DNA of 35,845 nt. Origin: Prevotella sp. (GTDB taxonomy: Bacteria; Bacteroidota; Bacteroidia; Bacteroidales; Bacteroidaceae). Made by a program: the position numbers and the translations under genes. This document shows, piece by piece, positions 6,568-15,159 of this stretch. Position 1 is the stretch's first letter. Every line of letters starts with the position of its first letter. The stretch covers positions 1-35,845 of the forward strand of contig JAGCDZ010000094.1 of NCBI GenBank assembly GCA_017650905.1, read 5' to 3'. Under the pieces are notes generated by a model, which saw only the letters and a program-made list of their open reading frames with translations, had not been told where the DNA came from and did no database searches.

Positions 6568-8414
6568 TGAAGAACGATCTTCTTACAGATGATACCAGCA
6601 CCGCAAATGACCAGACCGCCACTGTTGATCAGCTGATCCATGTCAGCCTCAGTGAGGACCGTCTTGATACTTGTCTCAGAAGGATCGGGAGAGGCATTAC
6701 CATCATTGCCCCAACTCAGTGTGGAAGGCAGGGCAGCCCAACTGCCATTGCCGAAGCGGATGTTGATGTAGCCTACTGACGGGTCAACCTCGTAATAGAG
6801 CTTCAGGGTTGTGCCTGCAGAGACCTGACTCCAGTCATAGCCACCCCATGAGAGGTCGCCCAGACCTGCTGCCCAGCTTCCTAAGGCAAAGTTGCCGCTC
6901 CAGATGACATCCTCGAGAACCGAGAGCGTGATCTTCGTGATGGTGAACCATGCACCGCAGATGACGAGACCGCCATTGGCTACCATCTCATCGATCATGG
7001 CCTGTGTGAGTGTCACCGTGAACTTGGTATCCTCTTCTGCCAATGGATTCACATCGGCCGTACCAGGTAATGCTGCCCAAGATCCGTTACCGACGCGGAT
7101 CTGCGACCAGCCCTCTACCCAGTTTGGCTTGAGATAGATGGTCAGCACCTGTCCGGGCTTAACAGTCGACCAGTCATAGCCGCCCCAAGCCAGTTCCTGC
7201 ATGCCAGCATTCCAGCTTCCAATCTCGAAGTTACCAGCCCAGATAACGGTCTCAGGCGCCTCACTGTACATCATGAACTTCTGGGTGACTGTGATGAAGC
7301 TGTTCTGGTAGAGTTCGAGGTTACCGTCTGACATGCCCTCGGGAACGGTGAAAGTCAGCGTATTGCCAGAAATGGTGTACTCATCGTCGGCCAGGATGCC
7401 ATAGCCCGGAAGGGTGATGGTTTCGATGCGGTCGAAGTTCTCACCGGTAATCACAATCACATCGCCAATCTTGACATCCTTCTCCTTTGAGACACCGGTG
7501 ATGGCAATCGTAGGCACGCTGATTTCCTTTGTCGTGATAGCATCGCCGGAATAGAGTAACAGCGAAACCGATCCGGACTTGGTCTCTGCGGGAACGGTAG
7601 CCGTTATTGTGGTGTGATCGTCAGAAACGGTAAAGTCGGCTGTCACACCACCTGGGAAGATGACGCTCTCAACCGTGTGCAGGTTGACACCGACAATCTG
7701 AATCTGCTGTCCGAAGTCGGTCTTCTCTGTTATGCTACTTACAGAAGCCGTGACCACTTCCAATGGTGTCTTGAATTCTTCTTCCCAGTCTGCGCCATCA
7801 TTGAATGTCAGGGTTCCGGACTCGGCTGCCAGAGGAACAATCACGCGTATTTCACGTCGTGACACATAAGTGAAGTCCTCGGCCAAGACAGGCGCTCCTG
7901 ATACACCAGAGGGGAATATCACTTCTGCGATATTATAGACATAGTCACCCTTGATCGATATTTCGTCACCTGCGTTCAGACCGGTGGTGGGGGATACTGA
8001 TGTCACTGTAATAGGCTCCTGGAAAGTGAGCGTGCCTACTGAGACAATTGTGTCGCTACCTGCTATGAGGCGGATCTTTCCAGGAACAGACTCATCAGGG
8101 ATGTTGACGTAGATATTCTCATTGTCAACCGAATTGAAAGCAGCTTTCTCAACTTCTGCACCTGTGATGTTGATGATTTTTCCTGCTCTTTCCAAGGTGC
8201 CTCCAGGGAATACCACCTTGTCGACACTGTTCAGATTGGTACCCGTAATGCGGATTTCCTGAGCACGTGTGGTGGGCGACGGTCCAAATGCAAGCAGGTT
8301 GACACCCGACTTGTTGTATGGATTGGTATCGTAGTCATCCTCGCTACAGGCTGTCAGGGATAGCCCGACGAGGGCTACCACTAACAGGGCGAATACATTA
8401 TATATCTTTTTCAT
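6564..8414 (-). CDS. IPT/TIG-repeat surface glycan-binding lipoprotein with two tandem C-terminal carbohydrate-binding-like modules
   Basis: 616 residues. The lipoprotein signal ends LSLTAC-SEDD (Cys at 23, acidic +2 region as in surface-exposed Bacteroidetes lipoproteins). About four IPT/TIG Ig-like domains follow (about 40-385), each with patterns such as SISPTTGLNAGDEISIKG and IVGVNLHTVESVIFPGG. Two homologous modules of about 113 residues close the protein (390-502 and 503-616). Both contain WGGYDWS, [RI]-x-GNGSWAALP, an LT-x-x-x-[MI]D helix and GGLVICGA. The exposed Trp/Tyr-rich pattern fits glycan binding. It follows the other binding lipoprotein by 15 nt and overlaps the next gene by 4 nt. 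Assignment as a SusE/F-position surface binding protein is by context; the ligand, probably mannan, is inferred. Confidence 0.85.
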   Translation of the reverse strand: MKKIYNVFALLVVALVGLSLTACSEDDYDTNPYNKSGVNLLAFGPSPTTRAQEIRITGTNLNSVDKVVFPGGTLERAGKIINITGAEVEKAAFNSVDNENIYVNIPDESVPGKIRLIAGSDTIVSVGTLTFQEPITVTSVSPTTGLNAGDEISIKGDYVYNIAEVIFPSGVSGAPVLAEDFTYVSRREIRVIVPLAAESGTLTFNDGADWEEEFKTPLEVVTASVSSITEKTDFGQQIQIVGVNLHTVESVIFPGGVTADFTVSDDHTTITATVPAETKSGSVSLLLYSGDAITTKEISVPTIAITGVSKEKDVKIGDVIVITGENFDRIETITLPGYGILADDEYTISGNTLTFTVPEGMSDGNLELYQNSFITVTQKFMMYSEAPETVIWAGNFEIGSWNAGMQELAWGGYDWSTVKPGQVLTIYLKPNWVEGWSQIRVGNGSWAALPGTADVNPLAEEDTKFTVTLTQAMIDEMVANGGLVICGAWFTITKITLSVLEDVIWSGNFALGSWAAGLGDLSWGGYDWSQVSAGTTLKLYYEVDPSVGYINIRFGNGSWAALPSTLSWGNDGNASPDPSETSIKTVLTEADMDQLINSGGLVICGAGIICKKIVLQ

Positions 8415-8429
8415 ACCTTTAATACTTTA

Positions 8430-9839
8430 TTATTTGTTAGGAACAATACGGATGTTGTCGATCTTGATGATGGGCGTACAGTCGGTTCCTTCGACACCAC
8501 CACCATAGAGGGCCATCCAGAGACTGGCGAAGGAGTCCTTACTCATTGGATTGCCACAGAGCGTACCGTCGTAGCTGTAGACAAACGAGGCTGCCAGGGG
8601 GAGAGAAACGGTAATCCATTCATCACCAGTATCATAACTACCAGTGGCCGTCCAAGGACGATACAGGGCGCGTGGCACTGACTTGTCGTTCAGATATTCA
8701 TTGCTCTGTACGTGAATGGCATTGCCGTATGCATCTACACCTCCAGCTCCGTATGTGGTCTTGTCAGTACCGGCAAATACAATCTGCATGGCACCACCCG
8801 TCCAAGGATTGCTGGAAGGGATGAACATTTCGAACTTCATGGTCATATTCGACCAGTCTGACATGTCTACCAGGTCGTAGAGACGTGGATAAACCTTGAA
8901 TGTCTCGGGATCTTCCCAGTTGCCAGGCCAGTAGGCAAACGAGTGCCAGCTTTCGTCGGGCCAACCGTTGTCTGCAGTACCGGGACAATTTGAGGTTCCG
9001 CTACCAAACTGCCAGTAGTTGCCGGAAATACCTGTCCCGTCGTCCACAGTCATGGTATGACCATTCCAGGCATGCATGTCAAGCACCACATCCGAAATGC
9101 CGTTAGGCGTATCGAAGTCGAACAGCAGACCGCGATTGTCCTTATACCAGAATGAACTCTTCGAGGTGCCATAGACAGAGGTGGCTACGATAGGACCAGA
9201 AACGGCACCATCAGGAATAATAATGTCGACAGACGTGAAATCTTGGGCAATATCGATCACTTTTGCAGGTAATAATGACCCGTCAGCCGCTGGGAAAGAA
9301 ATACTCAGAGGTGTTCCAGGATCATCAATGAAATAATTGCCTTTAAGAGTCTGTCTGGAACCTGCTGCGGCATACTCATTGGCGATGGAGTTGACGATAG
9401 GTGCTGAAATAACGACCTTGAAGTCATAAGCGACCGTGTCTCTACTTGTTGTTATGAAGTAAATCTTATCGGTCACCTCTCCTGGCACCTTACCAGGTAT
9501 GGTTACAAAAAGGCTATTATCTGTCAATGTACTTTGATTGAGTGATGCTCTAAGGTCATTGAACCAGATTTCATATACACTGCGCAAATTGTCGCCGATG
9601 ATAGCCAGTGTGCTACCAGGGCTTGCGCTGGTAACCAATTGACCATCAGTATACTGCGTGTCAGGTTCGTCATCCCAATTGTGTATTTCAGACGACATAC
9701 AGCGAATATACTTGATAGTGGGCTTTCCATCTGTTGGCTCAAACTTGTCGGGCTCGTCCTTACAAGAGGTCAACGCCATGGTGCTGATGGCAGCAACTGC
9801 CAGCAACAATCCTTTACTATATTGTTTAATCCTATTCAT
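8430..9839 (-). CDS. surface glycan-binding lipoprotein (SGBP-B type)
   Basis: 469 residues, lipoprotein signal ending MALTSC-KDEPD (Cys 26). The first ~240 residues are Ig/IPT-like (GSTLAIIGDNLRSVYEIWF, GSRQTLKGNYF). The second half (about 245-465), starting LLFDFDTPNG and rich in Trp (WHSFAYWPGNWEDPETF, WTGGAMQIVF, RPWTATGSY), ends in IIKIDNIRIVPNK. This architecture matches surface glycan-binding proteins encoded after susD in Bacteroidetes glycan loci, with the C-terminal domain doing the binding. It lies between SusD (19 nt) and the IPT lipoprotein (15 nt). The ligand is inferred as beta-mannan from GH26 and GH130. Confidence 0.87.
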   Translation of the reverse strand: MNRIKQYSKGLLLAVAAISTMALTSCKDEPDKFEPTDGKPTIKYIRCMSSEIHNWDDEPDTQYTDGQLVTSASPGSTLAIIGDNLRSVYEIWFNDLRASLNQSTLTDNSLFVTIPGKVPGEVTDKIYFITTSRDTVAYDFKVVISAPIVNSIANEYAAAGSRQTLKGNYFIDDPGTPLSISFPAADGSLLPAKVIDIAQDFTSVDIIIPDGAVSGPIVATSVYGTSKSSFWYKDNRGLLFDFDTPNGISDVVLDMHAWNGHTMTVDDGTGISGNYWQFGSGTSNCPGTADNGWPDESWHSFAYWPGNWEDPETFKVYPRLYDLVDMSDWSNMTMKFEMFIPSSNPWTGGAMQIVFAGTDKTTYGAGGVDAYGNAIHVQSNEYLNDKSVPRALYRPWTATGSYDTGDEWITVSLPLAASFVYSYDGTLCGNPMSKDSFASLWMALYGGGVEGTDCTPIIKIDNIRIVPNK

Positions 9840-9858
9840 ATCTTAAACCTTTTATTAT

Positions 9859-11652
9859 TTAGTAACTGTAAGTAGCACGAATATCAACATGCTGAGCTTC
9901 TGCACTTGCTGCGAGATTGGGGTTGAACACCACATCGCGTTCCGTCATCGGAATGGCAAAATACTTCTTGCCGGAGTCGGGATCGTCGCGCATGAGCTGC
10001 TCTACAAGAGGTGCTGTCGTATTCTCCGGATACTTGGCAGTGGCAGGAACAACCCAGTCGCCGGTCTTGTAATAATTCTCGTAGATTTCATTGAGTGTAC
10101 CGTTTCCGATCACGTCACGCTTCTGGGCCTTCAGTTCGTTGATACAGAACTGCGGATTATAATAGCTTATACGTACAAAGTCGTACCATCTGTCACCTTC
10201 AAAGGCCAGCTCTAAACGACGCTCTTTCCAAACATCGTCAAAGGATACGCGGGTCAATGCGGTCAGGCCAGCTCTTTGACGAACGGCATTGATAGCATTG
10301 AGTGCCTCTGAATCGGTGGTAGAGGCGGCCTGAGGATTGCCAGGACTGCTGAGAATGACCTTTGCCTCGGCAAGAATCAGCATGACGTCGGCGACACGCA
10401 ACAGCGGCGTTGCCAAGCTGTTGGCCATACGGGCTGCGGGATAACCAATACCTGCTGTATGGTCTGCATTGTTGCCATAGATGTGCTTAACAGGATAAGC
10501 ACCCGTAGGACAAACGAGATGCGGCTTGTCGTTTTCAATTTCAACAGAGGGGTTGTATTCCTGATCATAAACAAAGCGAATGAAGTCGAAACCACCCTTG
10601 TCCGTCCAGAAGTAATCATACTTATAACCCGGAAGCATCATGGTTGCCTTCAGGCGGGCGTCGCGATGGTTAAGCCAGATGTCAGGCGTCTGTTCCAAGA
10701 CCTTGATGCCAAAAGCCTCCTGTAAGTCCGTGCTCATGCCTTTCCATTGTCCCCAACAGTCATCATCGCCCATGCCTTTCGGTGCATAGTCGTTCTGCAT
10801 AAAGCTTTGATCAGTCCATTGGTTGTTGTTGGCATTCCAACGCCAGGAAATCAGACACTCAGGATTGATATTGTTGGCCAGACGGAACACATCTGCATAA
10901 TTCTCCATCAGCGAGTGACTGCCATGTCCAAGACACAAGCGCGCATATTCAACGGCTTTGTTGAGGTCGTCGGTGCTGATAGAACCGCTGATACCTGCCT
11001 TGGTCAGATAAACCTTGGCCAAGAGACCTTCTGCGGCAGCCTTGTCAATGCGGCCAGCCTGCATGGGGGTCTCAGGTAGGATTTCGATGGCCTTTTCCAA
11101 TGTCATGATGATATATTCCATGACATCAGCCTTCTTCACTTTGACGGCCGTGTTATAGCTGCCGGATTCAAGTTCTGCGGTGTTGTCGTGGATAATGGGA
11201 ATATCACCAAAGGTACGTTCGAGGAAGAAATATGCCAGAGCCTTCCATACCAGGCATTCGCCCATGGTCTGGTTTTTGCCGGCTTCTGAAGCACCTCCCT
11301 GTTTGATATAGTTGTAAACGGTGTTACAGTGAGCTACTGCCGACCACAAAGAGTTCGACATGGCGCCAAGTTCGGAGTCAGATCCATTCAGCGAGAAGTC
11401 CAAGTATGGGCTTGTACCCGGATAGTAGTTTCCGGACAAGACCTCACCAACATTGATAAAGTTTCGTGTGAAGTCACTCCATGGAGAACTGTACAAGTAG
11501 GATGTTCCAGAAAGACATTCTGTATCAGAGCCATAGTAATTGTCGGCATTATAGTTGTCGATTGTCGGCTTGTCCAGGAAGTCCTCACAGGCAGTGAGAC
11601 CAAAGCCAATGAACGCAACAAGTGCAACGGTCTTTATATTCATGAATTTCAT
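9859..11652 (-). CDS. SusD/RagB-family nutrient-uptake lipoprotein
   Basis: 597 residues. Lipoprotein signal ending GFGLTAC-EDFLDKP (Cys 22), the classic SusD start. Helical TPR-like pairs follow (ECLVWKALAYFFLERTFGDIPII, GRIDKAAAEGLLAKVYL), and the RagB/SusD C-terminal section reads LRVADVMLILAEAKV, LNAINAVRQRAGL, VWKERRLELAFEGDRWYDFVR. It forms the lid of the SusC channel and binds glycan at the cell surface. It starts 13 nt after the susC stop in the same operon, which is the standard pairing. Confidence 0.97.
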   Translation of the reverse strand: MKFMNIKTVALVAFIGFGLTACEDFLDKPTIDNYNADNYYGSDTECLSGTSYLYSSPWSDFTRNFINVGEVLSGNYYPGTSPYLDFSLNGSDSELGAMSNSLWSAVAHCNTVYNYIKQGGASEAGKNQTMGECLVWKALAYFFLERTFGDIPIIHDNTAELESGSYNTAVKVKKADVMEYIIMTLEKAIEILPETPMQAGRIDKAAAEGLLAKVYLTKAGISGSISTDDLNKAVEYARLCLGHGSHSLMENYADVFRLANNINPECLISWRWNANNNQWTDQSFMQNDYAPKGMGDDDCWGQWKGMSTDLQEAFGIKVLEQTPDIWLNHRDARLKATMMLPGYKYDYFWTDKGGFDFIRFVYDQEYNPSVEIENDKPHLVCPTGAYPVKHIYGNNADHTAGIGYPAARMANSLATPLLRVADVMLILAEAKVILSSPGNPQAASTTDSEALNAINAVRQRAGLTALTRVSFDDVWKERRLELAFEGDRWYDFVRISYYNPQFCINELKAQKRDVIGNGTLNEIYENYYKTGDWVVPATAKYPENTTAPLVEQLMRDDPDSGKKYFAIPMTERDVVFNPNLAASAEAQHVDIRATYSY

Positions 11653-11665
11653 AATGCTACAGTGT

Positions 11666-14600
11666 TTAGAATGTTACGTTAATACCAAATGAATAGGTAG
11701 TCGGGGAGGGATAACGACCATTGTCGAGTCCGGCAACGAAGCTGGACTGGGTGCTGGTACCTACCTCAGGATCGTATCCGTCATAGCCGGTAATAGTTAA
11801 CAGGTTCTGGATGTTGACATTTACACGGAGCGTCTCCAACGAGAGTCTGCGAACCATCTTCTTGGGGAATGTATAACCTAAAGAAATGTTCTTAAGACGG
11901 ATATAGCTTGCATCTTCGATATAACGGTCGCTCCAGCGGTCGTTGTCATTGGGGTCGCCCATTGACATACGAGGCAGAGATGCACCGGGATTAGCTATAC
12001 GTACATTATTAATATCATCGTACCAATTCCAAATCAACTGGCCGTCACCACGGTCTACACCTGCAGAGTAGTCCTTGTTAGGATCGATGGGCTCCAGACG
12101 GGTGGCACCAAGAACATCATCGAGCTGGTTGATCCAGGTGTTATTCATGTGGGTGAGCTTGTACTTGTTGTAGTTACCGACCTTGTTACCATAAGAACCG
12201 TTGATGAAGATATTCAGGTCGAAGTTGTTCCAGCGGAAAGTGTTGGTCCAACCGAAGGTGAATTTGGGTAAAGGCGAACCGATATCAGTACGGTCGTATG
12301 CATCAATCTTTCCATCGGGCACACCGTCAGGACCGCTCAGGTCCTTGTACTTGATATCACCAACCCATACGGTGCTGTTCTTGGCATAGACGCCGTCGAC
12401 GCCAGGATGAACTGGTGTGGGGGAATTCTCAATATCCTCTTTGGAAGTATAGTAGCCATCACAGACATAACCATAGAAACTGAATAATGAGCCACCTACT
12501 TCTGTCTGCGACACTTGAGGCTCCTGGTCACCCCACTGGCCCCAGCCTTTCAAGGTCGCATTACCGGTTCCATCGTTCAAAGCAACCAGTTTGTTCTTGT
12601 TAAATGAGATCTGGAACTCTGAATCCCATTCAAACTTACCAACGATAGGATGGGTGTTCAGTGTTATCTCAAGACCAGTGTTGCGGATGGTGCCATAGTT
12701 GCCTGAAGGTGCTTCGAGGGCAGAAGAACTATTGCCGCTGGTACCCATATATGCTGGGAGCTGAAGACCCATCAGCATGTCTTTCGACTCCTTGCGATAC
12801 CAGTCGACGGTCAGATTGACGCGGTTGTTAAAGACGCCAAGGTCAAGTCCTACATTAAACTGCTCCTGGCTTTCCCACTGAATGGCCGTGTTGGCAATGT
12901 TTGCAGGTCTGTTACCAGAACCAAGTGCTGAGGTCTGTGTCTTCAAAGCCACGCCCCACTTATAGGCACCGATACTGGAGTTACCAGTTTGTCCCCATCC
13001 GAGTCGTAGCTTACCATTGCTGAGCCAAGTCAGGTCTTTCATAAAGACTTCATTATTGAAACGCCAGCTGGCAGCAAAGGAATGGAATCCTGCCCAACGT
13101 TTGTTCGGACCGAAATTTGAGCTGCCATCGTAGCGGTATGTATAGGTGGCATTGTAACGGTCGTTGTAGCTATAAGTCCATCGTGTGAAGAATGAAGCCA
13201 TGGAAGCTTCGCCGAAACCGGAATCAACAGTGGGGTTTCCCGTTCCTAATTTGACATTGTGAACCTTATCGTTGGGAAGACCGGTATTGGAGGCACTTAA
13301 ATAGTCCCATGACGACTCCCAGGCTTCCTGACCCACCATACCCGTCACATGATGCTTGCCGACAAAGGTGTGAGTCCATGTTACATAGTTCTTAATCTGC
13401 CAGAACTTATTAGAGTTCTTCTGAGTGGAAGCAGTGTTATTGTTCTGATGATAGGTTGCCAGGCTAATAATAGGACGATAACGGTCTGCCTTGCTCCATC
13501 CAAGGTCGAAACCCAATTCTGTGTGCCACGTCAGATCTTTATAGAACTTGACATCGAAGAAGATGTTACCATTCAACTTCTGACGGTTCAGTTTGTTTTC
13601 GTTCAATAAAGCCAATGCAATGGGGTTCGGGCTTGAAGAACCTTCATAAGAACTGGAGGCGTAGTTGCCGTCCATATCGTAAATAGGCAGGTTTGGCGTA
13701 GTGGTCAGAGAGTAGTTGATGATGCCTTCTTCACCATCGGCCAGCTTCAGATCATCATTAGAATCAGAGAAAGCAACATTAATACCCATCTTCAGCCAGG
13801 ACTTCAGATCTGCATCAACATTGGCACGAGCCGACAGACGATTGAATTCCGATCCGATAATGGTTCCCTCCTGCTTCATATACGAACCACTGACGTAATA
13901 GCGAACCTTGTCAGTACCGCCTTGTGCACTCACTTGATGCTGATGCATCAAGGCTGTCTGAAAAACGGCGTCTTGCCAGTTCGTACCCTTGCCAAGCAGA
14001 CTCTTGTCGAGGAATATCGGGTTTGCCGTGGCTTCACCAATCTCCACATAGGCATTATAATAGTCGGCATATTCGCGCAGATCAAGGATGTCGAGTCGCT
14101 TGGTCTGGCGATTTAATGCAATCGTTCCACTATAAGAGAACTTGGCCTCGCCGGCTTTACCATGCTTAGTCGTAATCAGCACGACACCGTTGGCGCCTTG
14201 GGCACCGTAGATAGCGGTGGCAGAGGCATCCTTCAGAATCTCCATGCTGACAATGTCCTGTGGGTCAATGGTAGATAATGGGGAGATGGTTGATACCGAA
14301 CCATTACCAAGGGCGTCACCCAGTCCGTAGTCATAGCCTGTCAGACCTTGGCTTTGGACAATCACACCATCGATGACGTACAGAGGTTCGGCATTGGCAT
14401 TGATAGTGGCTGTACCACGAACGCGGATAGATGAGCCGGAGCCGGGAGCACCAGAGGTGGATACGGCACTGACACCAGCAGCATGGCCTTGCAGGGCTTG
14501 GTCGAGTGAGGTAATGAGAGAACCTTTAATGGCACTCTCACCAACTGTTGCAGAAGCACCCGAGATGTCGCTCTTCTTCATCGTACCGTAACCGACGACT

Positions 14601-14959
14601 ACAACCTCGTCTAATACTTTCTTGTCCTCCTCGAGGGTGACGTTGTACTTGCTCTGGGCAGCGGTGATCTTAATCTCCTTAGTCAGGTAACCAATGTAAG
14701 AGATAACCAGGGTCTGACCCGGGCTGGCGTTCAGTGAGAAGTTACCGTCGAAGTCGGTGGCGACACCATTCGACGTACCTTTCACGACAACACTGGCTCC
14801 GATAACGGGGCCCATAGCGTCGACCACAGTTCCTGTGATCTTCTTTGCCTGCTGAACTTCCTGCGGGGAAGCAGCGGCATAGGCATCAGGTGAGTAACAC
14901 AATCCCAATAGGGAGAATGCACCCACCAACAGCGCTGTTTTCCTAAAAGTTTTGTTCAT
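11666..14959 (-). CDS. SusC/RagA-family TonB-linked outer-membrane transporter
   Basis: 1097 residues, the usual length. Signal peptide about 1-29 (DAYAAA). A carboxypeptidase-regulatory-like domain spans about 41-112 (ITGTVVDAMGPVIGASVVVKG), followed by the SusC signature DEVVVVGYGT (117-126). The plug domain (about 127-245) has ISGASATVGESAIKG and SIRVRGTATINANAEPLYVIDG, and the beta-barrel ends in the expected terminal aromatic (SFGINVTF). It imports oligosaccharides across the outer membrane with SusD as lid. It is the first gene of a six-gene minus-strand operon ending in GH26, which points to manno-oligosaccharides as cargo (inference). No N-terminal anti-sigma-interaction domain is evident, consistent with AraC-type rather than sigma/anti-sigma control. 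Confidence 0.97.
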   Translation of the reverse strand: MNKTFRKTALLVGAFSLLGLCYSPDAYAAASPQEVQQAKKITGTVVDAMGPVIGASVVVKGTSNGVATDFDGNFSLNASPGQTLVISYIGYLTKEIKITAAQSKYNVTLEEDKKVLDEVVVVGYGTMKKSDISGASATVGESAIKGSLITSLDQALQGHAAGVSAVSTSGAPGSGSSIRVRGTATINANAEPLYVIDGVIVQSQGLTGYDYGLGDALGNGSVSTISPLSTIDPQDIVSMEILKDASATAIYGAQGANGVVLITTKHGKAGEAKFSYSGTIALNRQTKRLDILDLREYADYYNAYVEIGEATANPIFLDKSLLGKGTNWQDAVFQTALMHQHQVSAQGGTDKVRYYVSGSYMKQEGTIIGSEFNRLSARANVDADLKSWLKMGINVAFSDSNDDLKLADGEEGIINYSLTTTPNLPIYDMDGNYASSSYEGSSSPNPIALALLNENKLNRQKLNGNIFFDVKFYKDLTWHTELGFDLGWSKADRYRPIISLATYHQNNNTASTQKNSNKFWQIKNYVTWTHTFVGKHHVTGMVGQEAWESSWDYLSASNTGLPNDKVHNVKLGTGNPTVDSGFGEASMASFFTRWTYSYNDRYNATYTYRYDGSSNFGPNKRWAGFHSFAASWRFNNEVFMKDLTWLSNGKLRLGWGQTGNSSIGAYKWGVALKTQTSALGSGNRPANIANTAIQWESQEQFNVGLDLGVFNNRVNLTVDWYRKESKDMLMGLQLPAYMGTSGNSSSALEAPSGNYGTIRNTGLEITLNTHPIVGKFEWDSEFQISFNKNKLVALNDGTGNATLKGWGQWGDQEPQVSQTEVGGSLFSFYGYVCDGYYTSKEDIENSPTPVHPGVDGVYAKNSTVWVGDIKYKDLSGPDGVPDGKIDAYDRTDIGSPLPKFTFGWTNTFRWNNFDLNIFINGSYGNKVGNYNKYKLTHMNNTWINQLDDVLGATRLEPIDPNKDYSAGVDRGDGQLIWNWYDDINNVRIANPGASLPRMSMGDPNDNDRWSDRYIEDASYIRLKNISLGYTFPKKMVRRLSLETLRVNVNIQNLLTITGYDGYDPEVGTSTQSSFVAGLDNGRYPSPTTYSFGINVTF

Positions 14960-15009
14960 ACTTGAGTTATTAATGTTAGAATTGGAGTCCTATAGTTAGA
15001 AAATCGTTG

Positions 15010-15066
15010 CAAAGGTATATTGGTTCATTGAATTGTTTGCAACTTTATTTGACTATTGTTGATACT
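15010..15066 (-). promoter_or_regulatory. susC operon promoter with candidate AraC operator
   Basis: On the minus strand, TACCTTTG (15017-15010) is the -7 element; the nearest upstream TTG is 22 nt away, a weak -33. The sequence AGTATCAACAATAG begins at 15066, exactly 49 nt before the -7 element, matching the mgp promoter in sequence (AGTATCARCAWTRG) and spacing. The leader to the ATG at 14959 is about 45 nt. Confidence 0.65.
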
Positions 15067-15100
15067 TTTTTGCTATTCCCTGTTAAAATAGCGAATAAGT

Positions 15101-15136
15101 GTAAATAGTACACGGGCGAAACCTGGTACTATTTAC
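15101..15136. repeat. perfect 11-bp inverted repeat upstream of the susC promoter
   Basis: GTAAATAGTAC (15101-15111) and its exact reverse complement GTACTATTTAC (15126-15136) are separated by 14 nt. It lies between the stop of the aldolase gene and the susC promoter. No T-run follows on either strand. It may be an operator for a dimeric regulator or an RNA stem at the 3' end of the aldolase transcript. Confidence 0.75.
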
Positions 15137-15142
15137 GTTAAA

Positions 15143-15159
15143 AAGGATGTCTTATCCTT
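15143..15159 (-). terminator. weak hairpin at the 3' end of the proline/arginine operon
   Basis: On the minus strand, AAGGAT-AAGAC-ATCCTT is followed by TTT. The stem is only 6 bp and overlaps the stop codon of the aldolase gene. Together with the 11-bp inverted repeat just downstream it may end the operon transcript. Low strength makes this tentative. Confidence 0.35.
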
